Source of the DNA: Cyanobacteria bacterium SIG27
GTDB taxonomy: Bacteria > Cyanobacteriota > Vampirovibrionia > Gastranaerophilales > Gastranaerophilaceae
Reading direction: 5' to 3'
NCBI GenBank assembly: GCA_015152565.1
Contig: SUTT01000008.1
Span: 1 to 59,621, forward strand
Length of the DNA stretch: 59,621 nt
The first letter of the stretch is position 1, and each line of letters starts with the position of its first letter. The notes below the pieces were generated by a model, which had not been told where the DNA came from, did no database searches, and worked only from the letters and a program-made list of their open reading frames with translations. Shown here piece after piece: positions 24,427 through 31,992 of the stretch. The position numbers and the translations under genes are program-made.

Positions 24427-25202
24427 TAAGCTTCATTTCCTTTGCTTGGTTTTTTATCTACAATGTAGCATTCAAGTTTACGTTCAATTAGCGCTGGAGA
24501 TTCGCCTGCTTGAATTGATAAAATACCCTCAATCATTAACTCCATCGAAGTAAAAATTTGTGCATATTTTCTTTTGGCTCTTGTTGAATATGGAATTGTA
24601 AAAAGGTTAGCAACAACAAGACCATAAATTGTAGCAACGAAAGCAACTGCGATACCTGCCCCTAGTTTTGATGGGTCTGATAAGTTCTGCATTACCTGAA
24701 TAAGTCCTAATACCGCACCGATGATACCTAATGTTGGAGAGTAACCACCAGCTGATTCTAAAACTTTCGCCCCTGCCATGATTTTTTCTTGAATTTGGGT
24801 TAATTGTGTTTCCATCATATCTTTAACTAATGTTGGGTCTGCGCCATCCGCAACAGCTTCTAGCCCAAGTTTCAAAAGCGGATGTGAAGCATTTTTTGCT
24901 TCTTTTTCTAAAACAATTACACCTTCTTTTCTTGCTTTTTGAGCATATCCTATTATTTCTTCAATTAATGCTTCAAATTTTGGAGGTTTTGCAGCTAAAC
25001 CGTAAACTACTAAAATACAGTGTCCTGCTGTTTTAAAGTCTTCAATCGGAAAGCTTAAAAATACAGCACCAGCCGTACCGCCAACTACGATAAATGCTGC
25101 AGTAATTTGCAATAATTGTCCGATGTTACCACCCTCAAGTGCTTGACCTGCAAGAATAAAACCCAAACCAAGAACGGTGCCGATTAATGCTGCTATATCC
25201 AT
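24426..25202 (-). CDS. motA: flagellar stator protein MotA
   Basis: 258 residues with four membrane segments: about 3-22, 30-50, 150-172 and 182-205. Hallmarks are the large cytoplasmic loop with charged helix YAQKARKEGVIVLEKEA that contacts the rotor FliG, and the Pro in SAGGYSPTLGIIGAVLGLI near the ion path. It powers flagellar rotation with MotB. ATG at 25202 is preceded by TTAGGAGTTTTATAAT. ExbB or TolQ is excluded by the order of motifs and by the following MotB. Confidence 0.95.
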   Translation of the reverse strand: MDIAALIGTVLGLGFILAGQALEGGNIGQLLQITAAFIVVGGTAGAVFLSFPIEDFKTAGHCILVVYGLAAKPPKFEALIEEIIGYAQKARKEGVIVLEKEAKNASHPLLKLGLEAVADGADPTLVKDMMETQLTQIQEKIMAGAKVLESAGGYSPTLGIIGAVLGLIQVMQNLSDPSKLGAGIAVAFVATIYGLVVANLFTIPYSTRAKRKYAQIFTSMELMIEGILSIQAGESPALIERKLECYIVDKKPSKGNEA

Positions 25203-25280
25203 AATATTATAAAACTCCTAATTTATTGCTCTATTATCGTAAAAAACAAGGAGTTTGTTATCATATAATTAAATGAAAAT

Positions 25281-25916
25281 TTATTCTTTTTGTCCAGCTC
25301 GTGTGCCTGAATATATATAGATAAATGGTAAAATTTTATCTACTGGCACATAATCTAATATTTTTTCAAAACCGATTTTAATAGTCATAATTATATCGTC
25401 AAAATTTGCAATAGAATCTTTAATTGTATATTTTCTATATGGCACTCCTTCTTCTCTTGTTGCGTTTGTGATGGCTGTTGCAATAGCAGCACCTGATGTC
25501 ATCCCTATAATTGAGCCAATGATTTTAGATGGATTGTTTTTTAAAAAATTAACACTATTACATATTTCTAAAGCGGAGCTTACCATCAACATTGGAATTG
25601 AGATATTCATTATCTGAAAGCCTGCTTCTTTCCATTTTTTTTGCTTTTGCTCTTTTGACGCACCAATTGAACCACCCAAAACTCCGCCAACATTAGCACT
25701 TCCTGCCATTAAAAGAAGTTCCGATACTTCGTTTACTATTTTATTTTTTGTTTTCGGTAATTTTGGAGCAACGCAAAGTGCACCTGCAACCCCAACAGCT
25801 GAACCAATTAACGGTCCAAATTGGCGTGGTGCGGCTTTTTTTTGTTCTACAATCTTTTGACTTTTGAAATGATTGTAGGGTTTGAAATTTTTAAATGGAT
25901 TATTTTCTACATTCAT
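25281..25916 (-). CDS. hydrophobic protein of unknown function
   Basis: 211 residues. N-terminus is polar (MNVENNPFKNFKPYNHFKSQ), followed by glycine-rich hydrophobic segments at about 33-52 (FGPLIGSAVGVAGALCVA), 66-88 (LLLMAGSANVGGVLGGSIGAS), 97-116 and 130-152 (IIGSIIGMTSGAAIATAI), possibly membrane inserting. The C-terminal third is amphipathic. No family is recognised; the short polar start before a glycine-zipper-like core is shared with the protein at 54984. It sits upstream of motA but in a separate unit, with about 78 bp between. Confidence 0.6.
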   Translation of the reverse strand: MNVENNPFKNFKPYNHFKSQKIVEQKKAAPRQFGPLIGSAVGVAGALCVAPKLPKTKNKIVNEVSELLLMAGSANVGGVLGGSIGASKEQKQKKWKEAGFQIMNISIPMLMVSSALEICNSVNFLKNNPSKIIGSIIGMTSGAAIATAITNATREEGVPYRKYTIKDSIANFDDIIMTIKIGFEKILDYVPVDKILPFIYIYSGTRAGQKE

Positions 25917-25976
25917 AGTTTGTTGCCATAGATTATTATCTCAAATGAAAATTATTTTTCAATTGTTTAATCTATT

Positions 25977-26117
25977 TTAATCCAACTCTTCAAACTCTTC
26001 TTTTCCTGCGTAGCAAACAGGACAAACCCAATCGGATGGTAAGTCGTTAAAATCAATATTGTCATTTTCTTGTGGATGATAGATATAACCACAAAGTTTG
26101 CATAAATAGTCTTTCAT
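25977..26117 (-). CDS. rubredoxin
   Basis: A 46-residue protein from ATG 26117, preceded by AAAAGGAGGAAAA. It reads MKDYLCKLCGYIYHP, then DFNDLPSDWVCPVCYAGKEE, ending EFEELD. The two CxxC(G) knuckles (C6/C9 and C32/C35) give the mononuclear Fe(SCys)4 site; aromatic core residues Y4, Y11, Y13 and W30 fit. It is about 6 residues shorter than usual in the loop between knuckles. It transfers single electrons in the cytoplasm, in anaerobes often to oxygen- or peroxide-reducing proteins, none of which is adjacent. Too short for most size cut-offs but unmistakable. Confidence 0.96.
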   Translation of the reverse strand: MKDYLCKLCGYIYHPQENDNIDFNDLPSDWVCPVCYAGKEEFEELD

Positions 26118-26284
26118 TTTTCCTCCTTTTGATATTAATTTAGCTTGTTTTTTAAAAAAAATAATTCTTAATTTTGGCTAATTCATGTTAACAAATTGTA
26201 ATAATTATTTTTTCTATAGCAATTTTTTAAATGAAAAAAACTTTATTTATGCATAGGGGATAATTTTATATTTGGAGGATGTCT

Positions 26285-27985
26285 ATGAGCGTAAACGGCG
26301 GATTAGGTCTGGATTACAGTATGTATTTGGACGATTTTTTATACGATCAACAAATGCGATATGCAAATTATGGCACAGGAGCTTATTATAACCAATATGG
26401 TGGTGCAGATAAGCCATTGTTTACAAATTATAATCAATCTACAGTTTCGTCAAATGGCTATACTTGTACAGATGGTCAAAATGACGGTAAATTAGGCATA
26501 AGTGCGCTTTGGTATGCTGGAAAAGGCGTAGTTAAAGGTGCTATTAATGGCGTAAAAGGCATGTTTACAGATTCATCTGGTAAATTTTCACTGGCTAAAA
26601 CACTTGGTACTGTTGCACTTGGTGCTGCTTGTGTAGCATGTCCTGCGCTTGGCGCTGTTGCTTGTGGAATTGGTGCAGTTGCAGGTGGCGCTCAACTTGT
26701 TAATGGTTTTAAAAATGTTGCAGCGGCAAAAGATAACATGAGCGATGCTCAAGCAAAAGAAGCCTGGGAAAATATCGGCGAAGGCACTGCAACAGTTGTA
26801 GGCTGCGCAACTGGTGCGGTTGCAAGCGTAGGGGCGATGAAAGCAGCTTCAACAGCAGCAAAATTATCAAGCATTGATGATATAGGAAAATTTCTTGGAA
26901 ATACTGATGATATTGCAAAAGCATTAGGCAATACTGATGATATGGTAAAAGCTCTAAAAGCCCATGGAATTAATAATACTGATGAAGTAATCAAAGCTTT
27001 AGATGGCGTTGATAATATAGATGATGCAATGAAAGCTATTACATCCACTGGTAAAACGAGTGCACTTGGTGCAGTAGATGATACATTAACCGGAACTAAA
27101 AAAGCAGCAGAAACCTTAAAAGCTGCAGGTAAAGACGCAATGTCATCTTCTAAAAACAATGTAGGTAAAGTTTGGAACAAAGCAACTAGTACAATAGATG
27201 ATGTAAGCGATTATCGAAAAGCTAAAAAAGCTTATAAAGATTATCAAAAAGCTGGTGGCGATGAGGCATTAAATAAAGCACAAGCAGATTTTGATGAAGC
27301 ATTTAAACAATATCAGGCTGTTGAAAACCAAAAAGGAACAAAGGCTTACGATGAAGCACTTGCTAAGACAAATGAAGCAAGTAAAAATTTAAAAGAAATT
27401 AAGGCAAAAAGAAGTGCGGTTAGAAGAATTGAAAATGGAAGTGCCGCAAACAGCAATGGAACACTGCAAGCAAAACATAATATAGAAGTGCAAAATAAAA
27501 TTGCTGCAACAGGTAAGGAAGTACAAGCAAAACAAAGTGCTCTTGATGATGCTATAAAAGCAGCAAAAGAAACCGACGAAGTTAAAAATATTAAAAAATA
27601 TACCGATAGAAAAGCAAAAATTAATGAAATTGTAAAACCACAGCAAGAAGCACTTGATGCAGCAAAAGCAGCTGAACAACAGGCAAAATCACAAACAATG
27701 TTTGGTCAATTTAAAGCAAATATTACAAGTCCAATTAAAAACTCAGAAACAATCAAATATTTAACTCAAAATGAAAAAGGTTCTATAATTAAAATGCTAA
27801 AAGATAAAACGTTTGATTGGTCAGCTTTTAAAGATAGTCTTGGTGCAGATTATGCAGATGTAATAAGTTTCTTACAGGCAGATACTTCTGATTATTCAAA
27901 AGCAGTTTCAGAATTTGGTTGGCAAAAGGTAAACAATGTTCTTCAAACAATATATGGCTTAAATCAAACAGGAATGGTTATATAA
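26285..27985 (+). CDS. large Ala/Gly-rich coiled-coil protein, unknown function
   Basis: About 566 residues from ATG 26285; an ATG 6 nt earlier overlaps the GGAGG ribosome binding site. The first 60 residues are Tyr/Asn/Gly-rich (YANYGTGAYYNQYGGADKPL). Around 100-140 lies a hydrophobic Gly/Ala/Cys segment (TLGTVALGAACVACPALGAV), then a second one near 170. Residues about 195-250 show short repeats of the type GNTDDIAKAL/GNTDDMVKAL. From 290 to 500 there is a long Ala/Lys/Glu/Gln coiled coil. There is no N-terminal signal peptide. Hydrophobic core plus coiled coil recalls secreted effectors or pore-forming translocators, but this is only a structural impression. A terminator follows. Confidence 0.6.
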   Translation: MSVNGGLGLDYSMYLDDFLYDQQMRYANYGTGAYYNQYGGADKPLFTNYNQSTVSSNGYTCTDGQNDGKLGISALWYAGKGVVKGAINGVKGMFTDSSGKFSLAKTLGTVALGAACVACPALGAVACGIGAVAGGAQLVNGFKNVAAAKDNMSDAQAKEAWENIGEGTATVVGCATGAVASVGAMKAASTAAKLSSIDDIGKFLGNTDDIAKALGNTDDMVKALKAHGINNTDEVIKALDGVDNIDDAMKAITSTGKTSALGAVDDTLTGTKKAAETLKAAGKDAMSSSKNNVGKVWNKATSTIDDVSDYRKAKKAYKDYQKAGGDEALNKAQADFDEAFKQYQAVENQKGTKAYDEALAKTNEASKNLKEIKAKRSAVRRIENGSAANSNGTLQAKHNIEVQNKIAATGKEVQAKQSALDDAIKAAKETDEVKNIKKYTDRKAKINEIVKPQQEALDAAKAAEQQAKSQTMFGQFKANITSPIKNSETIKYLTQNEKGSIIKMLKDKTFDWSAFKDSLGADYADVISFLQADTSDYSKAVSEFGWQKVNNVLQTIYGLNQTGMVI

Positions 27986-28010
27986 TTATCTAAATAAACC
28001 TAATAACCAA

Positions 28011-28036
28011 TCGAGAGGCAAAAGCCTCTCGATTTT
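28011..28036. terminator. intrinsic terminator between the coiled-coil gene and ccdA
   Basis: Stem TCGAGAGGC / GCCTCTCGA with AAAA loop and a following TTTT; lies just before the convergent ccdA stop. Confidence 0.88.
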
Positions 28037-28041
28037 GGTAT

Positions 28042-28755
28042 TTAGAAAAATTTCGAAAAGACTTTTATATAAATTAAAATTGCTCCTATAATTAATAAAA
28101 CCCCGGAAATTTTCATTAAAATTTCACTAACTGATGAAAAATTTCTAATTCCTTTTAAAAATGATGTAAATACACCCGCTAATATAACAACAACCCCTTG
28201 ACCGATTGAAAAACAAAGAAGCATAAGTCCTGCTAGGATTATATTATTGGTTAAAGTAGCAAAACTCATAATTCCAGCTAATATTGGAGTTGAACAAGGG
28301 CTTGCAGCAAAGGCAAACAAAGCTCCTACTATAAAAGGATAGATAAAAAGACTCGTTGAGCTGCCTTTTGGGATTTTTTTAACTATTGGTGATAAATTTA
28401 GCTCAATTAAATCTAATAAATTAAGCCCGAAAATCAAAATTAAAGAAGCTAAGAATAATATCCAATAGCTTCCGCCAAAAGAGGCAAAAACGTTGCCTGT
28501 TAGAGCGCAAATTACGCCAATTATGGTTAAAACTACAGCTAAGCCCAAAACAAAAGAGCTTAGCTGTATAAAAGTTTTAAATTTATTAGTGTCACTATAG
28601 CCTCCAACGTAACCCACAACAAGTGGAATCATTCCTAATGAACAAGGAGATATAGATGATAAAATCCCTCCTAAAAATGATACAAGCAAAAACACTATTG
28701 AAAATTCACTTGTTTGCATATATTGAGCTAAAGACGCACTAATTTGATTTAACAT
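28042..28755 (-). CDS. ccdA: CcdA-family thiol-disulfide transporter
   Basis: 237 residues with six membrane helices, as expected for CcdA/DsbD-beta. The two functional Cys are in SISPCSLGMIPLVVGYVGG (about residue 38) and AASPCSTPILAGIMSFA (about 155). It carries reducing equivalents from cytoplasmic thioredoxin across the membrane. The partner is encoded immediately upstream: the thioredoxin-like gene overlaps this start by 1 nt. Targets could be c-type cytochrome assembly or other periplasmic disulfides, for instance in the many Cys-rich exported proteins of this window; that link is inference. Confidence 0.9.
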   Translation of the reverse strand: MLNQISASLAQYMQTSEFSIVFLLVSFLGGILSSISPCSLGMIPLVVGYVGGYSDTNKFKTFIQLSSFVLGLAVVLTIIGVICALTGNVFASFGGSYWILFLASLILIFGLNLLDLIELNLSPIVKKIPKGSSTSLFIYPFIVGALFAFAASPCSTPILAGIMSFATLTNNIILAGLMLLCFSIGQGVVVILAGVFTSFLKGIRNFSSVSEILMKISGVLLIIGAILIYIKVFSKFF

Positions 28756-29171
28756 TATTTAATCCTATCTAATACTTCAATTATTTCCTCTGATTTCATC
28801 ATGCCTTCAGATTTTTTGATGGTATTCCCTTCTTTATCTAGAAAAACTAAAGTTGGAACTAGCGAAACTTTATATTTTTTAATTGCAGCTTTGTTATATT
28901 TTACACCTTTGCCCACATTTTCAACAACATTGATTTCTTCAATTAAAACTGAATCTTTGTAGTTTTCCATGGCTTTATCTAGTTCAGCTGCAATTTCCTT
29001 GCATTCTGAACACATTGGAGATGAAAATTTAACAATTTTTGCTTTAGGATTTTTAATTGTGTCATTTCCAACAACAGAACAAACTTTGTCGCTTTGCGCT
29101 TTAGCGTCTAAATATGCGTACATTCCAAGCGGTAAAATAAAAATAAGTAATACAATAATCCAATTTTTCAT
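28755..29171 (-). CDS. membrane-anchored thioredoxin-like protein
   Basis: 138 residues. Residues 3-21 (NWIIVLLIFILPLGMYAYL) form an uncleaved membrane anchor. The thioredoxin fold follows with active site SSPMCSECKEIAAELDKA (CxxC, Cys-Ser-Glu-Cys) at about 54-57 and the cis-Pro strand VSLVPTLVFLDKEG near 105-118. Likely reduces or transfers disulfides in the periplasm, recharged by the CcdA protein encoded next. The acidic CSEC dipeptide is unusual compared with CGPC or CPHC. ATG 29171 follows AGGAAAGAAAA. Confidence 0.85.
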   Translation of the reverse strand: MKNWIIVLLIFILPLGMYAYLDAKAQSDKVCSVVGNDTIKNPKAKIVKFSSPMCSECKEIAAELDKAMENYKDSVLIEEINVVENVGKGVKYNKAAIKKYKVSLVPTLVFLDKEGNTIKKSEGMMKSEEIIEVLDRIK

Positions 29172-29393
29172 TTTTCTTTCCTCATTAATTACAAATTATT
29201 ATAATCATAAAAAATTAATTAATAAATCGCCTTATTTACTATAAAAAATCCATTGCAAAATATAAAAATAAGAGTTAAAATAGAAAAAATTTATAAAATT
29301 TCTTAACAACAGGAGTTTAACTAGCAAAAAAAAATTTTGTCATGTTTTGTATGATAAACACATAAAATCATTTTAATTAATGGAGAGTAATTA

Positions 29394-29666
29394 ATGAATA
29401 ATGACGTAGCAAATCTGAATAATATTAGTGCGCAAAATATTGCGTCTTCTAATGCTATTGAAAAATCTGCTGCGCAAAAAACGAGTAATCCAATTGAAAA
29501 TAGTGTTAAAAAATCTGTTGAAGAGTTTATTTTAAACCCTGAATATGTAGAAGCTCATATTGAGCTTTGTGATGAATTTACTAAAAAGGGTTATTGTCTT
29601 AAAGATGCAATAGATAAAACAGATAGTATTTTTGAAGCTTTGAAAGATAAAGAAACATATAATTAA
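29394..29666 (+). CDS. small hypothetical protein upstream of upp
   Basis: 90 residues, no signal peptide. The first 50 residues are Asn/Ser/Ala-rich and probably disordered; the rest is helical and acidic (VEEFILNPEYVEAHIELCDE, FTKKGYCLKDAIDKTDSIFE). RBS GGAGAG about 8 nt before ATG. It is 10 nt upstream of upp and co-directional, so it is probably co-transcribed with it. No family is recognised. Confidence 0.6.
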   Translation: MNNDVANLNNISAQNIASSNAIEKSAAQKTSNPIENSVKKSVEEFILNPEYVEAHIELCDEFTKKGYCLKDAIDKTDSIFEALKDKETYN

Positions 29667-29676
29667 GGAATTAAAG

Positions 29677-30330
29677 ATGGAAGCGAATATTAAAATTTTA
29701 AATCACCCTGTAGTAAGTCATAATTTAGCAATAATTAGAGATAAAAATACAGATTGTGAAAGATTTAAAAATGCGCTTAAAAGAATTACTTATTCCTTAA
29801 TTTATGAAGCAACAAACAATTTGCCAACTATTAAAAAAGAAATTGAAACTCCATTAACTACTACAACTTGCGAAGTTTTTGACAATCGAGCTCAATTAAT
29901 TATTGCTCCAATTTTAAGAGCAGGCATGATTTTTTGCGAAGTAGCGCAAGAGCTTCTTCCTTTTGCTAATGTTCATCATATTGGTATGTATAGGGATGAA
30001 GAAACGCTTGAACCTGTTTGGTATTACGATAAAAGAAAAGAAATTAAAGAAGATAAAGAAAAAGTCTTTGTTTTATTGCTAGATCCAATGCTTGCAACCG
30101 GAAACAGCGCAGTGGATGCTGTTAAAAATTTCATTTCAAAAGGTGTTAAAGAAGAAAATATTGTTTTTGTTAGCTTAATTTCTTCTCCTGATGGCGTAAA
30201 TAGACTATCAAGCGCACATCCAAAAGTTAAAATAATTACATCCGCTCTTGATGAAAAGCTAAATTCAAAAGGTTATATTATCCCTGGGTTAGGTGATGCC
30301 GGAGATAGAATTTATAATACATTAGATTAA
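29677..30330 (+). CDS. upp: uracil phosphoribosyltransferase
   Basis: 217 residues, slightly longer than the usual 208-210. The PRPP-binding loop is VLLLDPMLATGNSAVDAV (about 129-146), preceded by the conserved APILRAGMIFCEVAQELLP. The C-terminal PGLGDAGDRIYNTLD carries the uracil-binding GDAGDR motif. It converts uracil and PRPP to UMP for pyrimidine salvage. RBS AAGGAATTAAAG. The stop overlaps the convergent TPR gene by 4 nt at a TTAA. Confidence 0.96.
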   Translation: MEANIKILNHPVVSHNLAIIRDKNTDCERFKNALKRITYSLIYEATNNLPTIKKEIETPLTTTTCEVFDNRAQLIIAPILRAGMIFCEVAQELLPFANVHHIGMYRDEETLEPVWYYDKRKEIKEDKEKVFVLLLDPMLATGNSAVDAVKNFISKGVKEENIVFVSLISSPDGVNRLSSAHPKVKIITSALDEKLNSKGYIIPGLGDAGDRIYNTLD

Positions 30331-31247
30331 TTTAAATTTTTTAACTCTGCTTTAACTGCTTTAGCATCAAAGGTTAAACTATCTTTGTATTCCAGTGCTA
30401 ATTCAAGGCAATCTTTTTGAGAATCCTTATCTTCATTCATCTCAAAAATTTTAGCCATCAAATAGCAAATATCTCCGTTTTCATTGTTTTGAGCAACGTC
30501 TGTCAAAAGTTCCAGTGCTTCATCGACCCTTGATTGTTGAATTAAAATTTGAGCTAAAAGTTTGTGTGCTTCCATGTCTTTTGGGTTTTTTTCAATTGTT
30601 TTTTGAAGCATGATAATAGCGTCATCATACCTTTCAAGATAATAATAAATTTGTGCAATGTTAAAATATGCCCAAGAATAATCAGGCGATAATTCTAAAA
30701 CTTTTCTATATTCGCTTAGTGCAAAGTCAACTTCGCCAATTTTTTTATATTCGCCTGCTAGATAAAAATGTGCAAAATAGTCGCTATAGTTATATTCTAT
30801 TGCTTTTTTGAAGCATTTTATAGCGGTTTTTGGGTCATTTTTTTTAGAATATAACAATGCAATTGAAAAGAAAGCATTGGCGTCTTCGTTTTTATAATAA
30901 ATTACTTTTTTATAGTTTTCCATTGCAGAATCTATATCGCCGATATCCTCATAAACGGAAGCTAGATTGTATAGAAAATCAGGGTCATCTTCTTTCAATT
31001 CCACTGCTTTTTTATATGCTTCAAGCGCATTATTTGGGTTTTTTAATTTTTCCCAGCAGATGCCTGCGTTAAAATATAAATTTGCGTCATCTGGAAAAAT
31101 ATCAAGCAAAAATTTAATGTGTGACATTGCAACTTTTTCAAAACCTAAATCAAGACAAAGCATAATAAGCTCTCTTCTTGCTTGAAAGTTTTTAGGATTT
31201 ACTTTGATTGTTGTTTGAAGATTTTCAAATCTTTCAATGTCGTTCAT
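30327..31247 (-). CDS. TPR-repeat protein
   Basis: 306 residues made almost wholly of tetratricopeptide repeats, roughly eight; clear units include DANLYFNAGICWEKLKNPNN, DPDFLYNLASVYEDIGDIDS, DANAFFSIALLYSKKNDPKT and YSWAYFNIAQIYYYLERYDD. No signal peptide. Last gene of a four-gene run with the 141-residue protein, ferredoxin and FixC-like flavoprotein; the gap to the preceding gene is 1 nt, so coupled. Role in that group unknown, presumably scaffolding. Confidence 0.88.
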   Translation of the reverse strand: MNDIERFENLQTTIKVNPKNFQARRELIMLCLDLGFEKVAMSHIKFLLDIFPDDANLYFNAGICWEKLKNPNNALEAYKKAVELKEDDPDFLYNLASVYEDIGDIDSAMENYKKVIYYKNEDANAFFSIALLYSKKNDPKTAIKCFKKAIEYNYSDYFAHFYLAGEYKKIGEVDFALSEYRKVLELSPDYSWAYFNIAQIYYYLERYDDAIIMLQKTIEKNPKDMEAHKLLAQILIQQSRVDEALELLTDVAQNNENGDICYLMAKIFEMNEDKDSQKDCLELALEYKDSLTFDAKAVKAELKNLN

Positions 31248-31248
31248 T

Positions 31249-31674
31249 TTATTTATCTAAATCTAAATCTATTTCTTTTCCATCAATTTCAACAAGGTTT
31301 TGTTCTTCTTGTTTGATTTCTTCTAAATCATCGTCTTGAATAATTTTTTCTATAACTAATTGTGCCATATCAAGAGCAACTTTTTTCTTGGTTTCAGCTG
31401 AACATCTTTCTAGCATTTGTATTGCTGTTCTTACGGTTGAATCAATGTCATACCAGCGTGAATGTCCTCTTTGAATTCTGCCGTCTTCTACGGCATTTAC
31501 AATATCTTCGACATTTTCATATTTATTGTCTTGAATATTGTGTTCAATAATGATTTTAATTAAGTTAAGCGCAACAGCAATTTGACTTTCATCAGATGAA
31601 TTTGCAAGAGTTCTCATGGACATTGATAATACTGGGTCTTTGTCATACCATCTTGAAAAATATTGTTCTTCCAT
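31249..31674 (-). CDS. hypothetical protein with an internal duplication
   Basis: 141 residues built from two related units: FSRWYDKDPVLSMSMRTLAN (from residue 6) and HSRWYDIDSTVRTAIQMLER (from about residue 71). Each continues with a similar helix (VALNLIKIIIEHNIQD versus VALDMAQLVIEKIIQD). The C-terminus is highly acidic (EIDGKEIDLDLDK). No family I can name. RBS AAGGAGCAAAT. It lies between the ferredoxin and TPR genes in one operon. Confidence 0.65.
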   Translation of the reverse strand: MEEQYFSRWYDKDPVLSMSMRTLANSSDESQIAVALNLIKIIIEHNIQDNKYENVEDIVNAVEDGRIQRGHSRWYDIDSTVRTAIQMLERCSAETKKKVALDMAQLVIEKIIQDDDLEEIKQEEQNLVEIDGKEIDLDLDK

Positions 31675-31691
31675 ATTTGCTCCTTAATTAT

Positions 31692-31991
31692 TTAATTGTT
31701 TTTAAAAATTACCCCGCAGCCTGATGATGGATATTCCCATTTGATGGCATCTTTTGGACATGCTATTCTGCATGCGCCACATTCTAGGCAATTTTCATAC
31801 TGAACTATAATTTCTTTTAGGTTTTCATCGTATTCATACACTTTAGCGGGACATATTTTGGTGCAGATTTTATCCTTACATTTTGCACATTTTTTCAAAT
31901 CAACGCTTAAGTGCGAATTGCTATCACAATTATACTTAATAGTTGTCAATTTGTCTTGTATTGATTTTTCGTTTTTATCTTTTTGTGTCAT
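31692..31991 (-). CDS. 4Fe-4S ferredoxin-like protein (FixX-type)
   Basis: 99 residues from ATG 31991 (MTQKDKNEKS). An upstream TTG would overlap the FixC-like gene and is less likely. Cys motifs: KCAKCKDKICTKICPAKVYE and NCLECGACRIACPKDAIKWE, the latter a complete CxxCxxCxxxCP for a [4Fe-4S] cluster; the first Cys group partly resembles a second site. The ending WEYPSSGCGVIFKNN is the FixX-like C-terminal pattern. It should pass electrons to the flavoprotein encoded 1 nt upstream. Confidence 0.88.
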   Translation of the reverse strand: MTQKDKNEKSIQDKLTTIKYNCDSNSHLSVDLKKCAKCKDKICTKICPAKVYEYDENLKEIIVQYENCLECGACRIACPKDAIKWEYPSSGCGVIFKNN

Positions 31992-31992
31992 T

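Noticed and set aside
24426-25202. ExbB/TolQ instead of MotA
   Set aside because: The four-helix order, YAQKARKEG loop and the following MotB with OmpA domain are those of the flagellar stator.
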